Both the position numbers and the translations under genes were made by a program. Below are positions 7,583 to 16,387 of a stretch of DNA of 21,894 nucleotides, one piece after another; position 1 is the first letter of the stretch; each line of letters starts with the position of its first letter. Under the pieces are notes generated by a model. It was not told where the DNA came from. It did not search any database and worked only from the letters and a program-made list of their open reading frames with translations. The DNA is taken from assembly GCA_026990815.1 (NCBI GenBank), contig JALXCS010000088.1, positions 2,585-24,478 on the forward strand, written 5' to 3'. This DNA is from Methylomonas sp. Its GTDB lineage: Bacteria; Pseudomonadota; Gammaproteobacteria; Methylococcales; Methylomonadaceae.

Positions 7583-8353
7583 TTGATTGATAGCACAGCA
7601 ATAATTGATCCGGCTGCAGAAATTGCAGAGGATGTAAAAATTGGTCCTTATTCTGTTATAGGGCCGGATGTTTTAATTAAGTCTGGCTCTGTTATCGGGC
7701 CCCATGTTGTGATTAAAGGCCCGACCACTATTGGTTATGACAATACTATCTATCAATTTTCATCAATTGGTGAGAATCCTCAAGATAAGAAATATGCTGA
7801 TGAAGTGACACGTTTGGAGCTTGGTGACAGAAATACAATTCGTGAATACTGCACTATGCATCGAGGGACAAAACAGGATAATAGTCTAACTAAAATTGGC
7901 CATGACAATTTATTTATGGCTTACACTCATGTTGCCCATGACTGTGTTATTGGAAATTATGTGATTATGGCAAACGGAGCCTCATTAGCCGGTCATGTGC
8001 ATGTTGATGATTTCGCAATATTAGGTGGGTTCACGTTAGTCCATCAGTTTACCCAGATTGGTCAATTCAGTTTTTCTGCCATGGGTAGTGCAATAACCCA
8101 GGATATTCCACCCTATGTCATGGTGGGCGGTCGCCCGACCAGACCGCATGGCATTAATTCAGTTGGCCTGGAAAGAGATGGTGCTTCGCCAGAAGTGATC
8201 CAGCAGGTAAGAAAAGCATATAAAATACTTTACAAAACTAACCTTAGATTGGAAGATGCCATTGAGGAAATTGAAGATATGGCCGGTGATTGTAATGAGC
8301 TTTCAAATATGGTTAGTTTTCTACGAAATGTTACCCGGGGCATTCTTCGTTAA
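7583..8353 (+). CDS. lpxA: UDP-N-acetylglucosamine acyltransferase LpxA
   Basis: LpxA performs the first step of lipid A synthesis, transferring a 3-hydroxyacyl chain from ACP to UDP-GlcNAc. The 256-residue product shows left-handed beta-helix hexapeptide repeats through about residue 185. The catalytic base is H119 in THVAHDC (H125 in E. coli), and H154 in LVHQF matches E. coli H160. The TTG at 7583 gives MIDSTAIIDP, aligning with E. coli MIDKSAFVHP; an in-frame TTG at 7559 lies inside fabZ and adds eight unlikely residues. GGTGGTGGA upstream may serve the ribosome. The residue matching the E. coli acyl-chain ruler G173 is M167, as in the P. aeruginosa enzyme that prefers 10-carbon chains. 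The lpxD and lpxB genes usual in this cluster are absent. Confidence 0.97.
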   Translation: MIDSTAIIDPAAEIAEDVKIGPYSVIGPDVLIKSGSVIGPHVVIKGPTTIGYDNTIYQFSSIGENPQDKKYADEVTRLELGDRNTIREYCTMHRGTKQDNSLTKIGHDNLFMAYTHVAHDCVIGNYVIMANGASLAGHVHVDDFAILGGFTLVHQFTQIGQFSFSAMGSAITQDIPPYVMVGGRPTRPHGINSVGLERDGASPEVIQQVRKAYKILYKTNLRLEDAIEEIEDMAGDCNELSNMVSFLRNVTRGILR

Positions 8354-8362
8354 TTTTTTCTA

Positions 8363-8974
8363 ATGCTTATTGAATTATGTGCTGGGCTTGATGAGGTTGG
8401 TCGGGGCTGTCTTGTCGGCCCAGTTGTTGCAGCAGCAGTTATATTAAACCCATCGACAACAATCGAAGGATTAACTGATTCAAAAAAATTAACTCCTAAA
8501 CAGCGTGAACAATTTGCCCTTCTGATAAAGGAGCATGCTATCGCCTGGGCAATCGGACGGGCTGATGCATCAGAGATAGATAATATAAATATTCTGAATG
8601 CTTCTTTATTGGCAATGGTCCGAGCATTTTCAATGTTGCTTGTCAAGCCAAGTTTTATTCGGGTTGATGGTAAACATTTTCCTAAAATCGATTGCGAAGG
8701 TGAAGCGGTTATTCAAGGGGATAGCAAGTTTGCTGAAATTTCTGCTGCTTCAATTATTGCCAAGGTTTTTCGTGATAAGGAAATGGAGACTTTGGACCGG
8801 TTTTATCAAGGATATTGTTTTTCACAACACAAAGGCTATGCCACCAAACTCCATTTAGAAAAGTTAAGTGAGCTAGGGTTAACGCGACAACATAGAAAAT
8901 CTTTTTCGCCAGTAAAAAATATATTTCTGGAAAAAATGGATAATCCACTTTTAAACAAAAAAATGATGGCATAA
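8363..8974 (+). CDS. rnhB: Ribonuclease HII
   Basis: The 203-residue enzyme cuts the RNA strand of RNA-DNA hybrids and starts removal of single ribonucleotides from DNA. The four metal-binding acidic residues of the family are present: D10 and E11 in GLDEVGRG, D102 in RVDGK and D120 in QGDSKFAEISAASIIAKV. The loop after GRG reads CLVGPVV where PLAGPVV is usual, a mild variation that leaves the GRG motif intact. The gene starts nine bases after lpxA. No strong ribosome site is visible before the ATG, so coupling to lpxA translation is likely. In E. coli lpxB lies between lpxA and rnhB. Confidence 0.95.
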   Translation: MLIELCAGLDEVGRGCLVGPVVAAAVILNPSTTIEGLTDSKKLTPKQREQFALLIKEHAIAWAIGRADASEIDNINILNASLLAMVRAFSMLLVKPSFIRVDGKHFPKIDCEGEAVIQGDSKFAEISAASIIAKVFRDKEMETLDRFYQGYCFSQHKGYATKLHLEKLSELGLTRQHRKSFSPVKNIFLEKMDNPLLNKKMMA

Positions 8975-9065
8975 ATTTATTGTTACGATTATGGAATATT
9001 TATAAGCAGGATATTTCATTATTCTTACTCCATTCGGCAAGATCAAAGTAAAAATCTCCTGAGCC

Positions 9066-12000
9066 ATGCAGCCCAATTTTGTTCATTTACGTTTGCATAC
9101 TGAATTTTCATTGGTTGATGGCATAGTTAAAATCAAACCAATGATGGCAAAATTGGCAGCCAATAAGATGCCGGCAATTGCCGTAACCGACCATTCAAAT
9201 CTATTCTCACTAGTTAAATTTTATCGGGCGGCTTGTGCCAATGGAATAAAACCGATAATTGGCTCTGATGTTCTCATTTATAATTCTAACGACATAACAT
9301 CACCTTTTCGGATGACTTTTCTGGTGCTGAACAAGAAGGGGTATACAACATTAACTGAGCTTATATCACGCGCTTATCAAGAGGGACAGCATCAAGGAGT
9401 GCCGATGTTAAAAAAATCATGGGTTGAAGAAAATAACCAAGGTTTAATTGCTTTATCGGGAGCCATGGAAGGTGAGATCGGGAAATCGTTATTACTTGAT
9501 AATGTTGAAGAAGCAGAAGCTGCGGCAAAGTATTGGTCCGATTTATTTGACGAAAATTTTTATTTTGAACTCCAGCGTGTCGGGAAACCAGAAGAAGAAA
9601 GATATATTCATTTGGCCATTGACTTGGCAATATCTCTAGAAATGCCAGTGGTGGCTACCAATGATGTTAGATTTATAAATCCAGAAGATTTTGCAGCGCA
9701 TGAAGTAAGAGTTTGCATTAATCAAGGCAGAGTTCTGGATGATTCAAGAAGACCAAAAAACTTTACGGAACAACAGTTTCTTCGGACAGAGGAGGAGATG
9801 CTCAAGTTATTCTCTGATCTACCGGAAGCGCTACAGAATACTGTAGAAATTGCGCGCCGATGTAATCTGGAACTTGACCTGGGTAACAATTATCTCCCCG
9901 ATTTTCCAGTGCCGGATAATCTTACGTTAGATCAATATTTCGTAAATGTTTCAAAACAAGGCCTGGAAGAACGGTTATTGGAATATCCTGCAACATGTAC
10001 AGGGACTGAGCAGGAAAATAAACAAATCTATTATGATCGCCTAGATATGGAATTGCAGGTTATCACTCAAATGGGCTTCCCAGGGTATTTTCTGATTGTT
10101 GCTGACTTTATTCAATGGGCAAAATCAGAAAAGATTCCTGTTGGGCCAGGACGTGGTTCTGGTGCTGGTTCGCTGGTTGCCTATGCCTTAAAGATTACAG
10201 ACCTTGATCCGATTGAATTTGATTTGCTTTTTGAGCGTTTTTTGAACCCTGAGCGGGTGTCCATGCCTGATTTTGATGTAGATTTTTGTATGGATCGGCG
10301 TGATGAAGTGATTGATTATGTAGCTCGCCGCTATGGCCGTGAAAAGGTTTCGCAGATTATCACCTATGGATCTATGGCAGCAAAGGCGGTAGTTCGTGAT
10401 GTAGGGCGAGTACTTGGGCTTTCCTATGGTTTTGTGGATCGAATTGCCAAGTTAATTCCTTTTGAAATCGGGATGACCTTGGAAAAAGCATTAAAACAGG
10501 CGCCAGAACTACAAACATTATATGAGACCGATGAAGAAGTAAAAACTTTGATTGATATGGCGCGTTCGCTGGAAGGAACCACCCGAAATGCGGGAAAACA
10601 TGCTGGCGGCGTTGTTATTGCACCTACAAAACTTACAGATTTTACGTCGCTTTATTGCGAGCAAGGTGGCGGAAATTTGGTAACCCAATTTGATAAGGAT
10701 GATGTGGAAGCGGTGGGTTTGGTCAAATTCGACTTTTTGGGTTTAAGAACGCTGACCATTATCGATTGGGCGTTACAAACCATCAATCATAAAAAAGAGC
10801 AAAAAGGCGAATCTGTAATTGATATTAGCCAGATTCCCAGGGATGATCAGGAAAGCTATCAACTTTTGCAAAATAGTGCAACAACGGCAGTGTTTCAATT
10901 GGAAGCAAGAGTTATGAAGGAGTTGATTCGTAAGCTACGGCCAGATTGTTTTGACGATATTATTGCCTTGGTTGCCTTGTTCAGGCCAGGTCCACTTGAG
11001 TCAGGCATGGTCGATGATTATATTCGGGTCAAACACGGGGCAAAGGCAGAATATGCTCATCCCAAGCTAGAATCAATTTTAGAGCCGACTAATGGGGTAA
11101 TTTTGTATCAAGAGCAAGTAATGCAGATTGCACAGGAGCTTGCAGGGTATACCTTGGGCGGTGCTGATTTATTACGCCGAGCAATGGGAAAGAAAAAGGT
11201 AGAAGAGATGGCTGAGCAACGTGCTATTTTTACTAAAGGCGCCGTCAAAAATGGTATTGATGAAAAAATAGCGACCTATATCTTCGATTTAATGGAAAAA
11301 TTTGCCGGCTACGGGTTTAACAAATCACATTCTGCCGCCTACGCACTTGTTGCTTATCAGACTGCTTGGTTAAAAGCCCATTATCCCGCAGCGTTTATGG
11401 CGGCAGTATTATCCTCGGATATGGATAACACTGATAAGGTGGTTGTTCTTATTGAAGAATGCCGAGCTATGAAAATAGAAATCTGCTCGCCTAATATCAA
11501 TATTTCCCAATATAAGTTTACTGTAGATGATGATGGCAGAATAATTTACGGGATTGGAGCAATAAAAGGCGTAGGTGAAGCCGCTATCGAGGATTTGCTG
11601 GCAGAGCGTCAGCAAACTGGCCTGTTCAAAGATTTTTATGATTTATGTAAACGTGTGGATCTACGCAAGGTCAATCGCAGAGTATTGGAGGCTCTGATTC
11701 GTGCAGGAGCATTTGATGTGTTTGACGACAATAGAGCTGCACATATGGCTGAATTACCTATTGCTCTAAAAGTTGCAGAACAATATGGAAAAATGAAGGA
11801 GACTGGACAAAATGATTTGTTTGGCTTGTCTATAAATGGGGGTAATCAAGAACAAAGTCGGGATCAATATACCCAAAAAGTACCTGTATGGCCAGAACAG
11901 CAACGTTTGGCTTCAGAAAAGCAGGTGTTGGGGTTATTTTTAACCGGGCATCCTATAGATGGTTATCTAGCTGAGTTAAAAAATATAACACATGGAACAA

Positions 12001-12557
12001 TTTCAAAGATATTGCCGGAAGTGGAAAAGGCTCACGGAAAAGTTGAGGTCAGAATTGCAGGATTATTACTCGGAATAAGAACCCGTCAGGATAAAAAAGG
12101 CCGAATGATGGGCTTTGCGGTTTTGGATGACAAAAGTGGCCGTCTGGAAGTGGCATTTTATAGTGAAACTTTTGAAGCTTATCGAGATAGATTAAAAACC
12201 GATGAACTTTTGATTATTGAGGGGGCGGCCAGGATAGATCATTATTCAGGTTCGCTTAGTATTATTGCTGAAAAAGTATATAACATAGAGCAGGCAAGGG
12301 AATGTTTTGCGCGATGTTTAATGATTGACTGGCATATACTGAAAACTATTGATGCCCAGAAAGTGATACAAAAATTAACCGAAATTATTCGGCCTTTCAC
12401 AGGAGGGCAATGTCCTATAATTATTGATTATCATTCAAATTCAGTGAATTCCTCTTTGCAATTGGGCGATAACTTCCTGGTTAGACCTGCCGATGAGTTG
12501 CTCAATAACTTGCAAAATATTTTTGGCGTTGATGCTGTAGCAATTAAATATCGTTAA
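9066..12557 (+). CDS. dnaE: DNA polymerase III alpha subunit
   Basis: The 1163-residue replicative polymerase is three residues longer than the E. coli protein and colinear with it. Order: PHP domain (about 1-280), palm with catalytic D402 and D404 in PDFDVDF and D556 in LVKFDFLGLR, fingers, helix-hairpin-helix region near 826-845 (YGIGAIKGVGE), the internal beta-clamp binding motif QNDLF (915-919), an OB fold (about 990-1065) and the C-terminal tau-binding domain. In the PHP domain the HLH metal motif reads HLRLH as in E. coli, but VTDHSN keeps a His that E. coli has lost, so it is partly degenerate. It follows rnhB after 91 bases, the usual rnhB-dnaE order, and runs towards rne. Confidence 0.98.
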   Translation: MQPNFVHLRLHTEFSLVDGIVKIKPMMAKLAANKMPAIAVTDHSNLFSLVKFYRAACANGIKPIIGSDVLIYNSNDITSPFRMTFLVLNKKGYTTLTELISRAYQEGQHQGVPMLKKSWVEENNQGLIALSGAMEGEIGKSLLLDNVEEAEAAAKYWSDLFDENFYFELQRVGKPEEERYIHLAIDLAISLEMPVVATNDVRFINPEDFAAHEVRVCINQGRVLDDSRRPKNFTEQQFLRTEEEMLKLFSDLPEALQNTVEIARRCNLELDLGNNYLPDFPVPDNLTLDQYFVNVSKQGLEERLLEYPATCTGTEQENKQIYYDRLDMELQVITQMGFPGYFLIVADFIQWAKSEKIPVGPGRGSGAGSLVAYALKITDLDPIEFDLLFERFLNPERVSMPDFDVDFCMDRRDEVIDYVARRYGREKVSQIITYGSMAAKAVVRDVGRVLGLSYGFVDRIAKLIPFEIGMTLEKALKQAPELQTLYETDEEVKTLIDMARSLEGTTRNAGKHAGGVVIAPTKLTDFTSLYCEQGGGNLVTQFDKDDVEAVGLVKFDFLGLRTLTIIDWALQTINHKKEQKGESVIDISQIPRDDQESYQLLQNSATTAVFQLEARVMKELIRKLRPDCFDDIIALVALFRPGPLESGMVDDYIRVKHGAKAEYAHPKLESILEPTNGVILYQEQVMQIAQELAGYTLGGADLLRRAMGKKKVEEMAEQRAIFTKGAVKNGIDEKIATYIFDLMEKFAGYGFNKSHSAAYALVAYQTAWLKAHYPAAFMAAVLSSDMDNTDKVVVLIEECRAMKIEICSPNINISQYKFTVDDDGRIIYGIGAIKGVGEAAIEDLLAERQQTGLFKDFYDLCKRVDLRKVNRRVLEALIRAGAFDVFDDNRAAHMAELPIALKVAEQYGKMKETGQNDLFGLSINGGNQEQSRDQYTQKVPVWPEQQRLASEKQVLGLFLTGHPIDGYLAELKNITHGTISKILPEVEKAHGKVEVRIAGLLLGIRTRQDKKGRMMGFAVLDDKSGRLEVAFYSETFEAYRDRLKTDELLIIEGAARIDHYSGSLSIIAEKVYNIEQARECFARCLMIDWHILKTIDAQKVIQKLTEIIRPFTGGQCPIIIDYHSNSVNSSLQLGDNFLVRPADELLNNLQNIFGVDAVAIKYR

Positions 12558-12562
12558 CAAGT

Positions 12563-12599
12563 TTCTATTTTATTCGCTTTCCAGGCGAATAAAATAGAA
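12563..12599. terminator. Long stem between convergent dnaE and rne
   Basis: Bases 12563-12577 are the exact reverse complement of 12585-12599, a 15-bp perfect stem with a 7-base loop. It begins 5 bases after the dnaE stop and ends 15 bases from the rne stop. The distal part of the stem is A/T-rich, but no T-run follows on either side. It is best read as a bidirectional terminator or mRNA-end protection shared by both genes. Confidence 0.75.
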
Positions 12600-12614
12600 T
12601 ATGGTTTAATCGTA

Positions 12615-14786
12615 TCAGGTTTCGTCGTTTACTTTTACGTCAGGTTTGACGATTAAAGCAGTTTTGGAGCTTGCTTCCTGGTGTTTTTTTCCAAACTCAG
12701 AGGCATAAGTGCTGCTTTGTGTTGCCTGGCGATTTTCAGAAACTTGAGGCTGGGTTTCCGAAGACTTGTTGTCCGCAGTATTCTGTTTTTGCGGTCTGCG
12801 ACGATTGGGATTTCTTCTATTATAGGAACCGCTTCTTCTGCCCGAAGTCTTTTTTTGTTCCGGTTTTGATTCGGTACTATTAGTAGAGTTAGTATCCTGG
12901 TTGACTGTCTCTGATTGTTTGTTACTAGTTTTTACCTGCTGATTTTTCGGTCTTCGGCGGGGATTATTTCTTGAACCACTTCGACCATTTTTATCTACAG
13001 GGCGTTGTCGGCCACCGCCGCCGTTTCGACTCCGATTACCGCTGGAAGTGGTTTTTGAGCTGGAGCCTGGAGATGATTTAGTGGTTTTTTTTGCAATTGG
13101 TTTAGGTTCAGGTTCACTGGCCCCGACTAATTTATGCCAAAAGCGCTTTATTAAGCTTTCTGAAGCTTTTTTGTGTTTCGCTGGTACTGGCGGAGCGGCG
13201 TCCGGTAGGAAGTCCTTGATAATTGCTTCATCTGTAGCCGGCGTCACCTGTCTAGCAAATTCAGGGACAGGAATATCTTCTTCCTTTAGTTGTTGATAAC
13301 TGGGTTTTTCTTCCGGTTCATCTTTAGCCTTGATGCGTTCAATATCATAAGCAGGTGTTTCCATATGTTTGCTGGGAAGAATGACAATACCAACTTTGAG
13401 TCGCTGTTCCAGTTCTTCAATCATGTGACGTTTTTCATTCAATAAAAATGTCGCGCTCTCAATTGGCAAGTGGGCGATTATTTTATCCGTGCCTTTTTTC
13501 ATAGCCTCTTCTTCCAGAACACGGAGTATTGCCAGGGCCACTGACTCAACATTTCGAATAGAGCCTTGACCTTTACAACGTGGGCAGGGAAGCTGTGTGG
13601 AATCACCGAGAGAAGGACGTAGCCGTTGTCTTGACATTTCCAATAAGCCAAATCTAGAGATGCGACTGGTCTGGATTCTGGCCCGGTCAATTTTAAGGGC
13701 ATCGCGTAAACGATTTTCAACTGCACGTTGGTTTCTGTTAGCCATCATGTCAATGAAGTCGATAACAAAGAGCCCTCCCAAATCTCTTAATCGCAACTGC
13801 CGGGCAATCTCATCAGCTGCCTCAAGATTAGTGCTAAGTGCCGTTTCTTCAATATCACCGCCTTTTGTAGATCTGGCGGAGTTGATATCAATGGATGTTA
13901 GTGCCTCTGTATGATCAATGACAATTGAACCGCCCGAAGGTAAAGGAACCTCTCGGCCATAAGCCAGTTCAATTTGTGTTTCTATCTGAAAACGGCTAAA
14001 TAATGGGACTTTATCTTCATAGAGTTTTGCTTTGGGTAAAAAGTGAGGCATAACCTGTTTGAGAAAACTTTGAACCAGCTTGAATGAAGATTCTTTGTCA
14101 ACCAGGATTTCATCAATATTGTTGCGCAGATGGTCACGTAATGCCCTTATCATGACATTACTTTCCTGGAAAATCAGGAAGGGGGCTTGTTTTTCAGAGG
14201 CGGATCTTTCAATCGCTTCCCAAAGCTGTAATAGATAGTTTAAATCCCATTGCAGTTCTTCAGTGCTTTTGCCGCAGCCCGCAGTTCGTACAATCAACCC
14301 CATGTTTTCAGGAATTTCCAGGGCGGCCATGGCTTCCCGTAGTTCGTTACGGGTTTCACCTTCAATACGTCTGGAAATCCCGCCCGCCTCAGGGTTGTTG
14401 GGCATTAAGACCAGGTAAGAACCAGCCAGGCTGACATATGTGGTTAAAGCGGCGCCTTTATTACCCCGTTCTTCTTTTTCGATCTGGACAACAACTTCTT
14501 GGCCCTCCTTAATGGAAGCTTTTCCGGCAGTCTTGTTGCCATCTGTAGTTTGATAGTATTGAGGTGAGATCTCTTTAAGAGGCAAAAAACCGTGTTTTTC
14601 TGCCCCATAATTCACAAAAGCAGCTTCAAGACTGGGTTCAACCCGAGTGATAATACCTTTGTAAACGTTAGATTTTTTCTGTTCTTTTGAGGGTACCTCT
14701 ATGTCAAAATCATATAATTTTTGACCATCTACCAAAGCTACCCGCAGTTCTTCTGGCTGCGTAGCATTGATAAGCATTCTCTTCAT
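12615..14786 (-). CDS. rne: Ribonuclease E with short C-terminal scaffold
   Basis: The 723-residue endoribonuclease starts mRNA decay and processes tRNA and rRNA. The catalytic half (1-about 490) aligns closely with E. coli: S1 domain (about 36-118), 5' sensor and RNase H-like parts, DNase I-like domain with metal ligands D300 and D343, and the zinc-link CPRC (C401, C404) that joins dimers. The C-terminal half is only about 230 residues, against more than 500 in E. coli. It contains a short amphipathic stretch LIKRFWHKLV (545-554), a likely membrane anchor, and two Arg-rich RNA-binding-like patches (about 584-616 and 650-668), with Ser/Thr/Asn/Gln-rich spacers. The length identifies RNase E rather than RNase G. 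AGGAA precedes the ATG. It is divergent from rluC, as in E. coli. Confidence 0.96.
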   Translation of the reverse strand: MKRMLINATQPEELRVALVDGQKLYDFDIEVPSKEQKKSNVYKGIITRVEPSLEAAFVNYGAEKHGFLPLKEISPQYYQTTDGNKTAGKASIKEGQEVVVQIEKEERGNKGAALTTYVSLAGSYLVLMPNNPEAGGISRRIEGETRNELREAMAALEIPENMGLIVRTAGCGKSTEELQWDLNYLLQLWEAIERSASEKQAPFLIFQESNVMIRALRDHLRNNIDEILVDKESSFKLVQSFLKQVMPHFLPKAKLYEDKVPLFSRFQIETQIELAYGREVPLPSGGSIVIDHTEALTSIDINSARSTKGGDIEETALSTNLEAADEIARQLRLRDLGGLFVIDFIDMMANRNQRAVENRLRDALKIDRARIQTSRISRFGLLEMSRQRLRPSLGDSTQLPCPRCKGQGSIRNVESVALAILRVLEEEAMKKGTDKIIAHLPIESATFLLNEKRHMIEELEQRLKVGIVILPSKHMETPAYDIERIKAKDEPEEKPSYQQLKEEDIPVPEFARQVTPATDEAIIKDFLPDAAPPVPAKHKKASESLIKRFWHKLVGASEPEPKPIAKKTTKSSPGSSSKTTSSGNRSRNGGGGRQRPVDKNGRSGSRNNPRRRPKNQQVKTSNKQSETVNQDTNSTNSTESKPEQKKTSGRRSGSYNRRNPNRRRPQKQNTADNKSSETQPQVSENRQATQSSTYASEFGKKHQEASSKTALIVKPDVKVNDET

Positions 14787-15059
14787 GTATTTGTTCCTTG
14801 TTAATCATCCAGTTCCTTATCAAAATTAAGACTGAAAATCGTTTGTATGTTGGCGTGTGGTTTACGGTTTTATTCCAGTAAGTTCGCCAAGTTGATGATT
14901 TATGTTTTCTGTAATAACACGCGTCGCAGGTTTCTGACATTCAGAAACATCATAACCCCTGGAAATCTGCTGGATTAAAAGGTGATTAAATTAATGGCGA
15001 CTAAATCAAGTATTCTGTACGTTTTAGTTATTTTAATTCTGACAAGATCAAGATGCATC

Positions 15060-15081
15060 TCGCTCATGATGGGTTGAGCGA
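15060..15081 (-). promoter_or_regulatory. Stem-loop in the putative rne leader
   Basis: TCGCTCA (15060-15066) pairs perfectly with TGAGCGA (15075-15081), 7 bp with an 8-base loop. There is no T-run after it, so it looks structural rather than a terminator. Autoregulatory leader hairpins are known in E. coli rne; equivalence here is untested. Confidence 0.45.
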
Positions 15082-15111
15082 TAAAACCCATAAGTCCAGT
15101 TAATTTTTTGT

Positions 15112-15135
15112 AAAAAATCGAAGCTCCCATGCTTC
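15112..15135 (-). promoter_or_regulatory. Attenuator-like hairpin in the putative rne leader
   Basis: On the minus strand GAAGC-ATGGGA-GCTTC is followed by GA and six T, the form of a weak intrinsic terminator within the rne leader. On the plus strand the same hairpin is followed by AATG and six T, so it could act in both directions, insulating rne from rluC or attenuating either. Five G/C-containing pairs plus two weak pairs make it less stable than the other terminators in the window. Confidence 0.45.
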
Positions 15136-15212
15136 AATGTTTTTTGTTTTCTTTGCTCTATAACGACATTAAAATGTTAATTATGTTCAGATTTATTTCG
15201 TTATTTAGATAC

Positions 15213-15241
15213 AATATAGCAATGTTGTTACATAACAGCAA
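15213..15241 (-). promoter_or_regulatory. Candidate sigma-70 promoter for rne
   Basis: On the minus strand TTGCTG (15241-15236) and TATATT (15218-15213) are separated by exactly 17 bases. They match the consensus at 4/6 and 5/6. Transcription would start near 15206, leaving a leader of about 420 bases before the rne ATG. The region is A/T-rich and chance matches are possible. Confidence 0.4.
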
Positions 15242-15412
15242 TGTTATGGTATATCGTTGATAATTATTCCAGTGCATCTGGTTGTTGAATTTCACATTGT
15301 GTGTCAGAAATTATAGCCAGTATCTGTTTTTTCTATTATTTCGGTTCCTCACAGTTACAAAAATAAATTATTGTTTCCAAGGTCATTGTTTTTTGAAGAT
15401 ATTATAGCATTT

Positions 15413-16387
15413 ATGAGCAACCAAAATGAAATGATTAGCCCCCAAGTTCAGTGGCTCGAGATTAATGAGGAATCAGAAGGGCAAAGGCTAGATAATTTTT
15501 TATTATCTCGCCTGAAAGGTGTGCCGAAAAGTCGAATATATCGAATTATTCGTAAAGGTGAAGTGCGCGTGAATAAAGGTCGTTGTGAAGCAAAGCAGCG
15601 ATTGGCCCTGGGCGATGTGGTGAGAATCCCTCCGGTTAGAATAGCGCAAAGGGAAGCCGGACATTTTATTTCTTCAATGTTGATAAAAAAACTCAACGAT
15701 TGTATTTTGTTTGAAGATGATTATTTGCTGATTCTTAATAAACCAGCCGGGTTTGCGGTGCATGGGGGAAGTGGTGTTAATTCGGGAATCATTGAAAGTT
15801 TACGTCAGATGCGCCCAGAGGCCAAGTTTTTAGAGTTAGTGCATCGCCTGGATAAGGATACCTCTGGCTGTCTTGTGATTGCCAAAAAACGTAAATCCTT
15901 AATTTATATGCACGAACTTTTTCGTTCAGATCAAGTCCAAAAAAAGTATCTGGCCATATTGACTGGACAGTGGCAGAGAAAAAAACTCTGGGTGGACCAA
16001 CCGCTACAAAAAAACATTAAAAAAGGTGGGGAGCGGATGGTTGTGGTTAGCCAATTGGGAAAATCATCCGAAACTTTTTTCAGAAGAATTCAGAAGTTTG
16101 GGTTGTTCACACTGGTCGAAGCCTCTCCCAAAACCGGTCGTACTCATCAAATCAGAGTACATTCAGCATGGTTAGGTCATCCAATAATTGGTGATCAGCG
16201 CTATGGGTTGTCGGACGAGAATGCCTTTTTTAAATCAAAAGGACATAAACGGCTTTTTTTGCATGCTGAAATGCTTGAAATTCATCATCCTGAGACTGGT
16301 AAGAAACTTAATATTGTTGCTCCCTTACCCAGTGAGTTTAGTGATTTGCTAAATTATTCTAAAAACCTCAACTACACTAAGAAATGA
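15413..16387 (+). CDS. rluC: 23S rRNA pseudouridine synthase RluC
   Basis: The 324-residue product joins an S4 RNA-binding domain (about 24-75) to a RluA-family catalytic domain with HRLDKDTSG at 144-152; D147 is the catalytic aspartate. The later motifs TGRTHQIRVH and GHPIIGDQRYG are present. RluC makes pseudouridine at 955, 2504 and 2580 of 23S rRNA in E. coli. The closely related RluD differs mainly in context; here the divergent rne neighbour supports RluC. ATG at 15413 is preferred over an in-frame TTG at 15371, which adds 14 residues unlike the family. The ribosome site is weak for both. The gene overlaps the next by four bases (ATGA). Confidence 0.93.
   Translation: MSNQNEMISPQVQWLEINEESEGQRLDNFLLSRLKGVPKSRIYRIIRKGEVRVNKGRCEAKQRLALGDVVRIPPVRIAQREAGHFISSMLIKKLNDCILFEDDYLLILNKPAGFAVHGGSGVNSGIIESLRQMRPEAKFLELVHRLDKDTSGCLVIAKKRKSLIYMHELFRSDQVQKKYLAILTGQWQRKKLWVDQPLQKNIKKGGERMVVVSQLGKSSETFFRRIQKFGLFTLVEASPKTGRTHQIRVHSAWLGHPIIGDQRYGLSDENAFFKSKGHKRLFLHAEMLEIHHPETGKKLNIVAPLPSEFSDLLNYSKNLNYTKK

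Larger units (their letters stand above)
14787..15412. promoter_or_regulatory. Divergent rne/rluC intergenic region with rne leader
   Basis: These 626 bases hold no convincing gene on either strand. On the minus strand they contain a candidate promoter (15213-15241), a GAAGC hairpin followed by six T (15112-15135) and a TCGCTCA/TGAGCGA stem-loop (15060-15081). This would give rne a leader of about 420 bases. E. coli rne has a 361-base leader through which RNase E represses its own synthesis, so the arrangement invites the same reading, by analogy only. Confidence 0.55.

Noticed and set aside
13597..13914. 105-residue plus-strand frame inside rne
   Set aside because: Opposite-strand shadow of the RNase E catalytic domain; no supporting start signal or motif.
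14710..14940. Minus-strand frame of 76 residues in the rne leader
   Set aside because: It overlaps the start of rne in another frame, has no clear ribosome site and odd composition. A leader peptide cannot be excluded but nothing supports it.
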